Below the pieces are notes generated by a model. It made no database searches. It had not been told where the DNA came from and saw nothing but the letters and a program-made list of their open reading frames with translations. Shown here in pieces: positions 1 to 15,500 of a stretch of 64,000 nucleotides of DNA. The stretch is from Owenia fusiformis (taxonomy: Eukaryota > Annelida > Polychaeta > Sabellida > Oweniidae). Position numbers and translations under genes: made by a program. The first letter of the stretch is position 1. The number at the start of each line of letters is the position of its first letter. The DNA lies in the NCBI GenBank assembly GCA_903813345.2, contig CAIIXF020000010.1:35145425-35209424 (forward strand). The letters run 5' to 3'.

Positions 1-3000
1 AAACATTATCAAATGTTAGGTGAAATTTTAATTCATTCATTACTAGAATATAGGACTTTAGATATTTTACATGTAAGTTTTCAATTTAGTACATGTATCA
101 TAATGAAATCTAGTGTAATCACATACTACAGAGGTTGGCATTTAGTCTGGACATTGACATAAAGTCTAAACATTATGATCATCAATTGATCTCATTTGAG
201 CAACTAGACTATGGTGGCAATCTTGCTCAAATACTATGGTGTCCCATGTACTAGGCCATGGGCCATTTGAGCCATACATACCTCCGGTATATACCTAATA
301 ATCCTTTACAACGCATTCAGAAGGGTCATTTAAAATGTGCAAATCATGGCAAAAGTTCAGTAAAACTGTTAGTTCTCATCATCTGACCATATAGCAGAGT
401 CCTCATTAAGCCATCATGCATCACAGCCAGATTTTAAAAAAGTAGCTAAGAATCTTTATTAACCAAAGATGACTTTCCGGCAGTCAAGCTAGCTGCAATA
501 TGCATAAAAGGTTTGCCACTTGCTCGTAGCCAGAGGAGTGGAGTTGCAGCCAATACTTGCTTCTTATTATTGGTGGTAACATTGTCAAACAGTGCCAACA
601 TCACTAACTCTAGACACAGATACCACAGATGGTGCCTCACACTTGTATAAACTAGTGTAACTTATTTACTGTTTATCCTTTAGCATATATAGCGAGTGGG
701 CTGGTACTGGTAGCTATCAGCACTCACTTTGACAAAAATTGTTTCAATTTCGAATATTTTTGGCTCCTATCATTCCTTGTCATGTCCTTTTACTTAATAT
801 CCTTATGTCTATACTTTATTTAAAGAAAACTTTTTTTTATTTTTATTCATTTTTATTTTTACAATGATGCATTTGTTTTCCTATAAAGATGATAACCATA
901 TTTATTATTATTTGGGAGAATTTGAACATTTCCCCCCTTTTTACAATTTGAATCGTAAACAACTTTACCAATTAATAACATATTGTGGATCTTTAGGGAG
1001 ATATTATGATTTGAGATTGTAAGAAATACATTGGTAGGTCAACTGTTCACGTTGCTTTCAATTTTGTTTTCTGCCTAAATACCAAGACTTTAGTTTACTT
1101 CAACTGTCATAACTAAAGCATTTGATAGTATTACATTAAAGGAGCAAGTTGGTTATCGCAAACAATTTCGGACAATTCTAACTTGAATTATGAATATTTT
1201 CTGATCATGAACATGGGTATATCTTTTAGACCCATTCATTATCTTCAAGAAAAGTATAATGAAATTAATCAGACCTAAGTGATATTAAAGGGGCGATGGA
1301 CCAATCAACATACTTTAAAAAAAAATGTTGACCTAATTTTTACTAAAAATGCAACCTTTTATATGATATTGTTGAACGCATATCTATAGAATATGCTTTG
1401 AGACATATTCTTTTTCCTGAAAGGAAAAGTGGATTCCTCCAGGGACATTATACTGAATTCGGATGACCTGAATGAGCTGAAACAAATGGATAGTATGAGT
1501 TTTTTCAATGGGGAAATGGGGAACACTAATCTTAGGGAAATTCGGTTTTCCTTTCAAGATCTATTTGATACATTAAAATAAAGAATAGTAATGCATTAAA
1601 CAGTGTAAACATATTTGCATTTTTGGAGAAAATTAGGTCAACAACTTTGAAAAAATATGTTGATGGGTTGATTGCTAGCTAAATATCTCCAAGTCCGATT
1701 GGCTTTATTATCCCTGTATTTCTTTGAAATAATGAATGGATCTAAGATATATACTCGTCTTCATGGTCAGAAAATAGGCATAATCCAAATGCAATAACCT
1801 ACCTGAACCTTTCCAGGTCAAATCAGGAGTGACAAAATTATTTCTACCAGATTTTTGACATGTCTTCAAATACGATAAGATAGAGTGTCACTTGTGAAAT
1901 TTGTTGATTGCCCCTTGTTCATCCTGAGACCGTACCATATCTTAATGCCATAGAAGCGAAATAGCCATATTGAACTTTAATGAATGTTGTTTGCCACTTT
2001 TCGACAATTGTCAAAATTCACTCGGGAGCATTACTCTTCCAAAGCATGTAAGTGTTATTTTTTGGACCACTCACTTATTATAATGTTTCGTCTAATTTCC
2101 ATCAGAGTTTCTCAGCATTGTCCAAATCTTAAGCCGTTTTTGTTGAGATTTATGAAGGTTAATTATTAAAATCTTGCCTTCCTTTGCAGTTGGAGAAGAC
2201 TCGGCATTATGTGTTATAAGTCCCAGAGCACGATAGATAAAAATGACTTATAGGCCAAATAAGAAAAGTTACAACAAAATGACATAGAGCTGATAAACGT
2301 TTTCTCTTGTGTGTGTCAGCCATGGTTTACCAAATTGCTATTCAGTAGAAAGAAACTCATGTTGTAGTTTCCATTTTTATTTCCTGACAAATAGAGTGAT
2401 CTTCCTAGGATTTTTTCTCTGATCTATGTTGCTGCCATAGCAACTTCTGTTTTAAAAACATAGCATGAATAGAAAATATCATTTTACCATAATTTAATCA
2501 TTCCACATTGTACAGACAATTATGACGAATTAAAAATATGAGGAGAATGACAAAACCTCTTAAAACACATTTCTCAGGAAACAAATAGTGTGGTGTTCTT
2601 GTTACTATAGCAACAGAATTGTTTTCTTTTCGATTTTTATCATACCAGGTCCAATTCCTGACAATTTGAAGTAAATATCTTCATTAGTATCTGAGATATA
2701 TAGGTTTCTTATAATATCCCCTGCAGATTTTAACGGAGTGTAAGGAAAATGCCCTGAAGAGGGTTGCCTGAAGAGGATGCCACTTCACAGTTCTGGTATT
2801 TTTGAGGTCCCAACCCTCTATTCATGTGAATAGTTAACCATTGTAATGCTACTCATTGTAAACTGACAAAAAATGATTGTATCTTCCACTAAGAAGTCAA
2901 TAGAATATTAAAACCAGAAAAAACCAACTTTCTGCTATTTACCAGGGGTACGGCACTATAAAATCCTATTAAAATTACAAAATAGTACTACATCACTATA

Positions 3001-3885
3001 ATAGATATATAACAATATCACACATAGCTAGGGAATGTTGTTAGAATTCTACTTTGAGCTGATAAAATTGTCATATGTTGTTTGAAGCTACAAATATGAA
3101 ATAGGCAAGTAAAAAATGACAAAAATTGCATATTTTTTTCTTATTAATTGTATTTTTTCCGAAACCAACAAAGATATCAACCTATAACTTTAGGATAGTA
3201 TTCATCTCTGTACTAACAATGTATGCTGTTGAACTCAGAACAATAGTTCATATATCATTTGAGTTATGAACTTATATTATAGTACCCCCTAAAATATTTT
3301 CCTAGGGGGGTAAAAACGCTAAAAATCAGTGTCATGGCCATCCCGTTGAGCTGTCATCTTTAAATATCTTTATCAGCATGAATCTTTTTAAAACGAGCTA
3401 CTTTAGGGAGATAGACTTAAGAGTTCACACAAACTTCACATTTTGCTTCAACAAGCTTGGGACCTATCCTCACCTCGGGATAGAACGTAGTGATTGAGCG
3501 TGGAAGCCGACGATGCAAAGTTCACACAAAGATGTCAAATTCTGAAGCATGCAATTCCCACAATTTAATACTGAGATTATGATTTTTCTAAAAAACTCTA
3601 TTAATAGGACTACACAGATGTCTTTATAGCTACGTGAATACTCTTTGACGAAGTGGCAGTTGATAATTAGTTTTGTAAAAATGAAACATAGGCTGAAATT
3701 TCAAACAGACCAAATTGAAATAACACGATATCTATGGTACTCCGTTGGCTCTAAAATTGCTAAAAAAAATCTTTCAAATTGCAATGCCTTACAACAAAAG
3801 ACACCTACTATAGTGCTGAAAATACCCATTTGTTCTTTCTTTGAATTGAAAATATAAAATTCAAAATATAATTCAAGTCCAAGTA
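1..3885. other. Intergenic AT-rich sequence, no gene seen
   Basis: I see no exon-like coding run, RNA gene or intact element here; the short open frames lack family resemblance. The only recognisable detail is two RFX X-box-like palindromes, GTTGCTGCCATAGCAAC near 2428-2444 and GTTACTATAGCAAC at 2601-2614. These probably belong to an old dispersed repeat. Confidence 0.5.
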
Positions 3886-4434
3886 CAGGTGACCCCCAAC
3901 GTCACCCCTTAATTTGGGAATAACTATATCTCCGTTTAAAAGGACTTTTCATGATTTTTTTGTGTAGAGAGAGAGAGTTAAATGCATACATGGTGTCCAA
4001 TAAATAAGGTGAAAGATATTGTAACTTTCTTAATATTGCACCAATCTTGATGAAATTTTCAGAGTTTGTAGCCTAAACCTTTTTACTTTTATTCTGTGAA
4101 TTTAAAGCGTCTTCTATTTGATTGGCTAGAGTTGTGGTTGCTGTAGCAACCGAAACAACAAAAAGGCGGGGCAAGTTTGTTTACGTCACAACTTTCAAAA
4201 ACATATTTATTCTTTCTGATAGCTTTATTCATACTCACAGGTCTATTACTACCACAAATACAATATAAAAACAGTCCTAAAGTCCCATTTTTATGAAAAT
4301 AAGCTATTCAAGATAATGTCCATCTCTAGCTATACACTTCTTATGCCTAAGCACCCACTCTCTAAACACACTTAATATTGATTGAAGACACCCTGTAAAT
4401 CATTGGAATTTACCTAATAAGCAGTCAGTGCATC

Positions 4435-4645
4435 ATACTGTATAAGTGGTATTTAATCCGAGTGGTTAATTTTCCGAATGGTCAAATTTCATCATTTTCC
4501 TAATTTTAATTTTCCTAATGACAAGAAACCTCCCATTGGATTACATTATAAAGACAATATTTCCGACATTTAATTTTCCGAACCTGGCAAAAATTAGGAA
4601 ATAGGCAAATTAAATGATAAGGCAAAATTACCACTTATACAGTAT
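4435..4645. mobile_element. Short MITE with 17-bp terminal inverted repeats
   Basis: The ends are ATACTGTATAAGTGGTA at the left and its exact reverse complement at the right, giving a 211-bp element without coding capacity. The inside is AT-rich and partly self-complementary (ATTTTCCGAA-type words on both sides). The superfamily is not assigned because I cannot define a target-site duplication confidently. Confidence 0.6.
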
Positions 4646-6426
4646 TTGACGAGATTGTTGAATTGTTTAAGGGGTAGATTTTACATTCTATTGATAATAT
4701 AATGTGTATGAAAGCAATCCAGAAATGGCTCAAATAATGGCTAAGACACAAATCTCAATTTCAAAAAATTGCATTTTTAACATTTTTGGACAATATCACT
4801 AGACCATACCTGGTTGGAAAATGTGATCATTTTAAAACGTGGAATTTAAACAGTGTATATACGCAGATAAATTAAAAAATCATGTTTGAGTTTATACTAA
4901 GATGAGAGGATAATTTTTCTGGGTCAACCTGTATATGGAGGTGTACACGTGAATTAAGGAGCACGCGCGTTACAAATGTCCATTGAAATTCAGCAAAAGT
5001 ATAACTCTTTTGAGAATCTTGGCTATGGCCTTTATATAGCAGTCACATCACAAAAGAAATCGAAGTGGTGGATAATAAATGCTATACCCATTCAAATGCT
5101 TGTGTTTATAAATGATAAATACATGTGTGCTTTTCATACTAACTCATTTCAAAAAGTTTCTATTATTTGATATTTGCTCCTGGGGACTAATCAGTTCCGG
5201 GCAAGATTTTTTGTTTGAAATAAAACAAAACGAAGGCGCACAGACTTGAAAGAAAATGTGTTTTCATCAGTAGTAAGACAATAAGTAGTTGTTTTTATGT
5301 TAAAATAAAAAATAACAAATTTTATGTTAAATTGATTGAACAAATTTATTTATAATTATGGGAAAAATTTTCAGTTGCTTGAAAAGATTTAAAGAGTAAA
5401 TCGAAATATTGCAAAACTAAATCAATTTGTTAGTATTGAGACATTTGGTTTACCATACTTTTGGAGAGAATTGTACAACTTTATTATGTTTTATTTACTG
5501 GTCATATAAATTGAATTTAATGTTTCTGGTTTTCCACAAATATTTTTTGGGGAAACCCTGTCCGTGGGTTCGTCCGAACCCACCGAACTCCCGGTCCCTA
5601 CGGCTATGTCGGATGCTATATTATGATTAGTTTGCTCGGCGGATGGGTGGCTGAATTGGCACTCAAAAATATTGTCCACAGGTTTCCAGCCAACCCGTGA
5701 GTGATTCAATTAAGATTTCCAAGGATGATTCTACGTATAAAGGTTGAGAACTGGAATTCCACAGAATTCCACAGAATTCAATATTTGTATATTATTATTT
5801 CTCTGTAGTGATAATCAGCATGTGATTGGTCAGTCATGTACCATGTGACTAAAAATACCACAAGGTATTCCATCCATGTATAAGTCATCGATATGAAAGT
5901 TGTATTTAAAAAATACAGGTATTCAACTAATTTGACGTCACATGTATAGGCTACTGAAAACATGTGGCATTATTTATCCAATTTTCAATTTTGAGAAACT
6001 ATATAGTTAATAAATGAATATTGTTAAACTGTAATACGTATTATTTCTTTTCTTCTCAGATTTTAGTATACACGTAGATGGGGTGAAATCAAATCAAATA
6101 TTGAATTCTGTTTTCGTCCAACCGCACAATCAACATATAATATGTCCATACCAGAATTGGGAGAAGCCAGGCTGCTAGTTAATGAAGAATTCGTTAAAAT
6201 TTGGGAGAAATCACACATAATTTATTTAGTAATTACATCTTATAAATTAATGCAGAATAAATATTATTTATATGAATTTGCATTTAGTTTTTTTTGATCT
6301 ATTGCTTAACCTTCTAAGATAAAAGCAATGAAACGCCCAATTATGATATTTTTGTTGTGTAACTAACAATACAAATAGCAAGTCAGGCTTGAGAAATATT
6401 TTAATCAAGTCTGTAATTAATTGCCT
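4646..6426. other. Intergenic, no gene seen
   Basis: This is AT-rich sequence with scattered short open frames that match nothing I recognise. A GC-richer patch near 5540-5700 stands out in composition, but I could not fit it to a tRNA, an exon or a known element. Confidence 0.4.
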
Positions 6427-6432
6427 TTTATT
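6427..6432 (-). promoter_or_regulatory. Poly(A) signal of the SLC18B1-like gene
   Basis: An AATAAA hexamer on the minus strand about 100 nt past the transporter stop codon (6532-6534) is the nearest canonical signal and suits a short 3' UTR. Confidence 0.5.
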
Positions 6433-6531
6433 TCAATATGAATGTAATTGAACCTTTCTATTTTTACATAAGAAAGATGTGCATCTGTCTCACCATATTC
6501 TAAATTGTTATTTTGTCAGCAAGTTTGATTA

Positions 6532-9500
6532 TCAAATCAAACAGCCATCTTTCGTGGCCTTAAAGCAAAACATCTTAACAGCTCCATATAACGCTAGTAA
6601 TAATGTGCACGAAACTCCAATCAAACCAATAATCAATGCAGTCCAAGAAAATCCGATTTTATCGAGAATAAATCCGCCTCCAACTGAACCCGCAAAAGTC
6701 CTGAAAATAAATGAAAAAACGCCGATCTTAAAATACCAATGAGAGCATCTTGAGTTTCCCCGCCCGTAAATAGCCACGGTTTGATGTTTTTTACCAAAAC
6801 TTCGTTAAAATTCAGAAAATGCTAACATTATATATCATATGGAGTAATTGCCTTTTAATTACTACATTAGAGTTAAAAAACGAGGTATTTACATGCCAAA
6901 TGTCAGAACTTGCCATTTGTTATAGTCGCCGAACGCCTAACGCCGAACTCAAACCGCCGAACACAAAACGCCGGAACACCGGAATACACAAAGTATTGAG
7001 ACTATAGCAATATGTCACCACTTCTGATTTGCCATCACTACCGAACAATTACCCAATTGTAAAATGTAAATCGAACACCCTGAATAATAAAGTATAAGCA
7101 TATTTTACCCAATATAAAATGCAGATTTATAAAGTCCTGATGTGATTCCATAAGTATCGAGGTTTTCAGGGTATCCACTTTTACTGAAACACATTTAGAT
7201 AAGCTACATTTAGATTAAGAGCTGTGTGAATATATCTTTGAAAAAAAAAGACACAGGATTTATTGATAAATGGACAAATGAAGCTTTTCATTTACATGAA
7301 ACAATTGTTGTTAAAGCAGGTTATATACAGGGCGTCAAATAAGTCCCGACCCCCCTGCTAAAGTTAAAACCTTAACGGAAGGTACTTAGTGTGATATACC
7401 ATTGGAAAGAGCATCCAAAGTTATGTTAACTCACCAACTCTCAAGTATTTTGGATGCAATTTACCTATATTTTTATGATGTCTTTTAAGATTAACGTGCC
7501 CTCCTTTAAGTAGCTTTTTTGCGTCAAAATGACAAGGATATGACCTCAGAAATACATCAAAAAGTTAATCTTTTTCACATTCCACTTGTTACAAAATCGT
7601 TTTCACCACTTGCACCTCTATTTTCTACACATCTAACCCTATCCAGAAATTGGTTAAATTCATCGCCATGAACATATTTAGTCATCTTTTGGCCCCGTGA
7701 CCTTTCTTATACCCGACTCTTAAAATAGTGCCAAATACGCCAAAATGCCATGTTTCTAGGCATATGGTCACCTCAATTGATACAATGTAAAAATCTCTGA
7801 GATTGATTGACATGTGTCAGATATATGCCAATCAACATAACTTTGGAAGACCTTTCCAATGATATATCGCACTTGGTACCAAATATCTTGGTTTTGGCTG
7901 GAGATGGGGGGGGGGGGGTACGGGACTTATTTGACACCCTGTATATCATAAAATCGACCTCTTTTCTGCAATATTATACAGGATATATCAGTGAACTTAC
8001 ATTGCTGCTGTCACAAGCTCTTGGAGCGGTGGTATTAAAAGAGTACAAAAGCTTATCCCAAGTACTACACTAGCGACAATATTCAACCACAGGGAATCCC
8101 TAAAACAAAAACATTGTAGCATATTATATTATTATAGTACTGTATAATCAGTAGATTATACATTCTAAGCTATATCAGGCCTAAAAGAAGAACCATATGG
8201 AACAAATCAAATCAACATTTCCTTAAAGCTGACCCTCTTATATTTATTTTTTCATAAGAACCAGACTTTGAAGCTCTCATTTGCTCAGCTAGTATATTAA
8301 TCTCTGCCTCCGTATCAATATCCACGTTCAGTATTTACTCTTGGTACAGTCCTATATTTCCTCCTAGCTCAATACATGTATGTCTTCAAATACTTACTTC
8401 GGTAGGAAAAGAAATGGTGAAGGCCCCATTAATGAGAAAGCCACTAGCGCTAACAGTCCCCCTAAAGCCATCGACCGTTTATACCAGCCCTAAAAAATTC
8501 ATATAACATCATAAAATCTACCTCAAACAAACCTTCTATTGATATTTCGAATAGATACGAATTTTCTGAAATAAGAATACAATTAAAATGCTAAAGTCGA
8601 GGTATTCTCTATAGCACACGAAATATTATGCTTGTATTACAATAGTATAGACTGTCTACTACCATTATCGAAATATTGGACTGAAGCAAATAAACATCCA
8701 ATGCAAGATAGACAGTGGCTAAGTGATATTTACATAATGTGTTGTTTAGACAAGAAATGTTGACGTATTCATCGTATTTATACTTGCCGTTTTATCCAGA
8801 ATATAGCCAAGCAATGGCGACAGCAGGGCATAAACACCTCCTGATATTAAAAACACAGCGCCCACAAGGATAGGACTTAGATGCAACTGAAAAAGTTTTA
8901 AGAATACTCTGTGTAAGTATATGTGATATGTATGCTTTAAAACTGCTTTAGAATGCACCTACTTCCCATGATACTTTTCCGAATATATATATACATACTT
9001 CAATATACTTGCTTAGTCACTGCACGTCCTTGGTCACTGCTATATAGATGTTAATACTTAGACGGAAAATAGCTTCAAGGGACAGAAATAACTTTCCAAA
9101 TGGCCCAGGTCGTTGTTTGTTACACCTTTTTAGAATGATATCAATCCGAGCCATACAGTACTTACTGGTTTTAAATGCAGAGCAAAAGAAATGTCAAGGA
9201 AACTAACGACGACTGCTCCGGCAAAGATACAGTAATATAATATGAAGGTGATGGGCATTTTGAAGAGTGGCAGAATAGACCCTTTCAACTGTGCTACGCC
9301 TGAAAATATCAGATTTAATTGTAAAAATTCCACATCATGATTTATCTTTTAACGTACAAAGAAACAGCCTCCAAAAAACCTCGTCACATTATTCAAAAAC
9401 CATGATTAGAATTCAATTTTTATGATTTTACATATTATTCATCAAAGTGCGTCAGTAAAACTTTATTCATGTTAGTTTTATTTTTGTCATGGGAGACACT

Positions 9501-12500
9501 TTTCAATTTCCCAGACATCACATATGTGGCCAGTGTACCCTATTTTCCTTCTTTTAACAAAGGCAGACCAGATACATTAGAGTGTTTTACAAATAATAAT
9601 TTCCTTATTCGAAATATTTACCTTGAGTTGATGGAAGGAGCCATATACACACTATTGCAACTATTATAACAAGAGCTCCTGAAAGGATGAAGGGGAGCTT
9701 AAAACCACCGACCTAAAAATATCAAAATGTTGAACACAACCACGTTCGCCCAGGTTGAAATAGTATACTGTAGCAATTGACCTAATTACACCTCGTTATT
9801 ATGGCATACAGAGAGTAAAGCGTACCTGGTACAAAGCTCCTCCAATCACGGGTCCTACCATAAAACCAAAACCAATGACTGCTTCGATTATACCCTAAAG
9901 TGCAAAAAATCAGAAGAATATTACACATATTAAGCAAATGTTCTTTTTTAAAGTACAATTCCTGCAACATGAGGTGAACTCCTCTTTCTATGAATACAAC
10001 CTATACCAACTCGATGGATCAACAGAAAAGCCTCAAGGTGAAAGTATATTTTCAGATAATTTATCACTAATATTGCTTTGTGCTACACTACACAACTTTT
10101 GATGACATCACACTAAATGTGGAATTCCCTCTCAGTTCAATTTTTGTCGCCAAATTAATAGTCATATTATGAACTGGGTTGAGGGACGTCGCTTTTTCAA
10201 AGCCAAGCGTAATGGTAGGAAAGAGGAGGATCTATCTTGTCTACGAGAATATACCACATACAATGCTCCAAGCTATTTATTGTGACAACATGACTTGAAT
10301 AAGAAGTCGAGAAATCACATTCTGGAATTGCCCTTTCTCATTTACACAGACCCACCTGAAATAAACTAATAATATCAGATCAATCCATCAAATGGTTTGG
10401 CTTGAGACCTCTAGACTAGTTTCATAGAAAAGTGTTTAGTATACAAAATCCAAAAGCTTGTCGACAAACAAATATTGTGACAGTGACACGGGTTTTTACA
10501 AAGCTACAAAATGCTAAAAAGTGAATTCCCTCAACACAAATGACTGCAATTTTGAAAATAGGCAAACTTTCGAAGCAAGAGGCCTTTTTGTATTGATAAT
10601 TAACAAAAGATCCTTAAATCAGATCAACAGACAATTGGCTTGAAACCAGAAGACAAGGCTTAAAGACAATATTTAAGGTTGGACAAATCCAAAAATGACA
10701 CACAATAAAAAATAAGATACATTTTGTGCAATTGTTTTTTGTGCCTTTCTACCAATTCTTGAGAATGAAATAAAATGTCTTTCCGAACCTTGTTGGAACA
10801 AAATAACATATACATTTCCTTAGACCTAAATATTATGGTTATACAAAGGAAAGTTTGGTTGATTTAACAAAAGGTATGCACAAAAATAGATAAAAATTAA
10901 GATAAACCTTTTATTTCGTTAACAAGATACTTTTTTGAAATCAACCAAACTATCCTTTGTACAATAACAATATTGAGAGACCTGAACACGTTGTGTTTAT
11001 GTCGTTTTGTTCCAATGAGGTTGGGATAGATTTTTCATTTCATTCCGAACATATGATACCAAGAACAAAAGAAAGTTTCCGATGTGTTTTCTAAAACAGT
11101 ATAGAGAAAAGTATACAGGGTGGTCCAAAACAGTGAACCCCTGCAACAGGCTACGTTTTTCTTAATACATGCATGAATTGGCTCATATTATCACATGTTG
11201 TAGAGAAAGGTCTAACATTTTGGTTGATGCCATAGTTTATTCTCAGTCTTAAATTTTGAAGAAATTACAAGTGTTTAACAAACATACCTGGAAATTAGAT
11301 ATTGTACAAAATTTTACAAATGTGATCCACGGAAATTGTTGAAACACATTGGATGATCTTAAACAGCTTTCAGTTAGAGATACACGTTTAAAACTCTACC
11401 ATATGACAAAAGGGACACTATTCAAGCAGAAAAAATATTTCACACTTTCATTGATCATTTTGAAGCATTTTTAACTGTTCAACAGTTCAGGGGTATGTTA
11501 CCTACACCAACAGTTAGAGGCGGGCCTCTTATTGAAGAAAGTTAGTCCCCCTGTGACCATATTCAATGTTTTGAGCCATATATCATTAGGATTGCTCCAT
11601 GATTTATGAAGATATTGACATTTCAAGATCATATATAGGGGTATGTTCATGATTTCACTGGAAAATGTTTTCATCTGTGGAAGCTTAGCACATTTCTTTG
11701 GATCACAATAACCTTAAAACTAACAAATGTAGGATGCTAGTTTTTCTCCATAATGTGCAGGATTTAAAAGTGAACAAAGTCAGAAAATAGTAGTTCTTTA
11801 AAACTACAGCTTAAAAGATTCTCAGGGGAAAGGTGTTGAAGGGTTGAAGAATCGCGGATATTGAAAATCACATTTTGTCCATTTTCAGTAATGTTTGGTT
11901 AGGGCTTATAATTTCTTCAAATTTCAAGACTAAGAAAAAGGTATGGTACCAACATAAATTATAGACCTTCCTCTACAACATGTGAAAATAAAAAAGAATT
12001 CCTGCAAGTAATAAGTGAAATATGGCCAGTTGTAGGGGTTCCCTTTTTTGGACCACCCTATATATATATATTTCAATTTATAATGTTACCATCCAAAAGA
12101 TAACCATTAAATTGTAGATGTGTAAAATCTTCAGAATGTTTTTAAAAAGTTCACCATATCGATACCACTCCTTCTTACAAAATTATTCCATAAAGCTACT
12201 GTTTACACTTACGGGGATTTTGCAATGCATGAAATCATTTATAAAACTACCCAATTGTCTAAAAGTAAATTTTACGCGACTAAAATGGCGGCCATTTTGA
12301 ATGTAGGCAAGCTTTCAAACAAGGACTCTTTTGTATTGATGATGAACCCAACAATCGTAAATCAGTAATCCTATCGACAGAGGTTTTAAACCCAATAGTG
12401 TTCATATATAGACAGACGGACACGTGGGCAACCATAAAAGCTTAAATAGAAGACGTACAAACATTGTGGAGACCCGACTGGGAAATGTATATGCCATGAT

Positions 12501-15500
12501 AGCAAACCCTGCAGTTTCAAATGCGCTGCATCCTAGACCCTCCAGAGTTCGCACGATCAAACACAGCACAACATACACAAAGCCATCGGGGGAATCGTCC
12601 AGAAACCTATAACAGATGAGTAGATTTATCTCAAATGACATTTGTCTGTTGTTTTGTTGAAATCATGGTAATTCATATATATTTAGAAGAATTGTTTTAC
12701 ATTAGATATTCATCAAATCAAGAAAAGGCAACAACTGTTAAGGGTTCTGAGAAATTAATTCTAGATTTTTGAGATGCACCTACCCAAATATCACATTGGA
12801 TATTCCAGCTACGAGCAATCCTACGATTAACACGAACTTAGCACCTATCCTATACAGCTGCAAAGATTCAATACTGATTTATAAAAATACATGTACAAAT
12901 TAATAAAGAAAACAATGGGTGAGTGAAATCCCCGACACCTTTACCATCATTCAACGTTTACAGTACCACTACAAAACGATACCTAATAAACAAAATGGAG
13001 TCAAGGGTATACTTTGAAATATCAAATTCGTAGTTGACATATAGGTATATACCTTGCCAGACTAGACAATCTTACTCCAAAGTATAGTATGTAGCTATAA
13101 CCATACATATTTTCCATGTTTAGCAAAACACAGAATGTTTTGTTATGGTCAATATTGATCATTTAAAAATGCAGTGCTAAACTCCAGTAGGCTGCCTTCT
13201 TTTAAGATTTCACCCAGGATATGATGCCAGCAACTCCCAATTTTGCATATAGCATTAGGTAAGGAGCTATCAAAATTAGAAAACCTTTCTTTTTCAATTT
13301 TGTCTATGATTTAGTCCTTTTAAAACTCTCTTCTTTTGTTCTAAGCTGACAAGCTCTAAAAATATTTTTGCACATAAAGAAGGACCACTTATCTAGAAAT
13401 GATTTGAGCTACTCTCCTATACTGTCACAGGCAAGGTTATAAAATTTGATGACATCACTTCCTGAGTGAAATCTTAAAAGATGGCAGCTTACTGGAAATG
13501 AGCTCCACATTTTTAAATCTCAATCTCGACTATTTCAAAACATTTTCCTATGTTTTGCTGAATATGGAAAGAATATGTATATGATTATAGCTATCATATC
13601 AGGATAGAAGTAGTCTAGCCACGGATGTCCCTTTAAGACTAATGAACTTAGGAATGCAGAACACAGCAATTTAAAATTAAGTATGTTCAAAATTAACTGA
13701 AAATAGGACCTTAATTACTTACATATTTCCCAAAGAAGGGTGATGTAGCAAAGACAACAAGTGCATGCACACCAAATATAAGACCAGTCATCAACTGCGA
13801 GACACCTTTCCTCTTTGCCTATAAAGACAAAGCATATAGTATTTCATAGTCTCAAGATTTCAATATAACAAAGTAACAAAAAGCAAGTCTTTGAATATAA
13901 TTGCATATACATAAAGCATAACATGACACTTAATATATTTAAAGGTCAACACGAATCGTCGTGAGGGCAAGGAATAATTGGAAACTATAATTATCAAAAG
14001 TGACATCCCATAATAAGGTATGTTGTGAATAAATTTTGTGTTAACTGATAAATATCACGAGTGCCATGGTGAAAGGACCAAAAGTTGTAATGGAACTTAG
14101 CAAGAAAAAGCAAACTCCAAGTGCATTCCAGTCAAGAAAAACAAACCCCACATATATCCCAAAACCATGATCTAGCGTGAAAAGAAACAATGTCTAATAC
14201 CCCCTTTCCCCCGCCATTCTCAAAATTCATTTCGTTCGTTGCGTACCTTCATGGCACTGGATGAAGGGCTCGGAGACTGTTCAACCGGCATTCAAGAACC
14301 GATATCACAATCCAAGACCAGAACACCAAGGGAGATTTCATTCATACTGAAGTCATCATGCATAGAGGTCAGTATAATTGTTGAACTACTATTCCACTAA
14401 AAGTGACTACCCGCATCCTTAGAGTATGTTGTGATGTGTGTGCCATATATAATTCAGCTCAAAGTGACGCACCAATTTATGTTGTAAGTACCATATATCA
14501 ATGAAATCACAATCGGGGATGTTTATTGCCCAGTGAAATTACATTTCAAATCAGAATTAAAAGATTAATCTCTTTTCTAAAAATATGATTCTTTCCAGCT
14601 TCAAAACATCAAATATAAAAGATGAATACCAACATTGTTGATACTGAATCTACAGATGGAAACCTCACCTAACATGGAAAAATACAACATGGAAAGATAC
14701 AGCATTATAATGCACGTGGTGTTAATATGGCAATCTAACATGAAAAGATACAACATTACAGATCACGTGGTGTTAATACGGCAATCTAACATGAAAAGAT
14801 ACAGCATTATAATGCACGTGGTGTTAATATGGCAATCTAACATGAAAAGATACAACATTACAGTGCACGTGATGTTAATACGGCAATCTAACATGAAAAG
14901 ATACAACATTACAGTGCACGTGGTGTTAATACGGCAATCTAACATGAAAAGATACAACATTACAGTGCACGTGGTGTTAATACGGCAATCTAACATGAAA
15001 AGATACAGCATTATTATGCACGTGGTGTTAATATGGCAATCTTACATGAAAAGATATAACATTACAGTGCACGTGGTGTTAATACGGCAATCTCACATGA
15101 AAAGATACATCATTACAGTGCACGTGGTGTTACTATGGTAATCTAGCATGGAAAGATACAGCATTACAGATCACGTGGTGTTAATACGGCAATCTAACAT
15201 AAAAAGATAAGCATTACAGTGCACGTGGTGTTAATATGGCAATCTAACTTGGAAAGATACAGCATTATAATGCACGTGGTGTTAATATGGCAATCTAACA
15301 TGAAAAGATACAACATTACAGATCACGTGGTGTTAATACGGCAATCTAACATGAAAAGATACAGCATTATAATGCACGTGGTGTTAATATGGCAATCTAA
15401 CATGAAAAGATACAACATTACAGTGCACGTGATGTTAATACGGCAATCTAACATGAAAAGATACAACATTACAGTGCACGTGGTGTTAATACGGCAATCT

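Noticed and set aside
3886-4931. A 1-kb element with CAGGTGACCC / GGGTCAACCTG ends containing the MITE at 4435
   Set aside because: Only about 10 terminal bases match and the inner sequence does not pair; too weak to annotate.
5530-5720. GC-richer patch considered as a tRNA or SINE head
   Set aside because: No cloverleaf or A/B box could be fitted.
6690-6780. Minus-strand run GGETQDALIGILRSAFF next to the last transporter exon, suggesting a frameshift in a TetA-like MFS protein
   Set aside because: The missing segment is supplied by a separate exon at 7109-7183 that joins in phase on both sides and matches the family; the run is a shadow frame inside intron 11.
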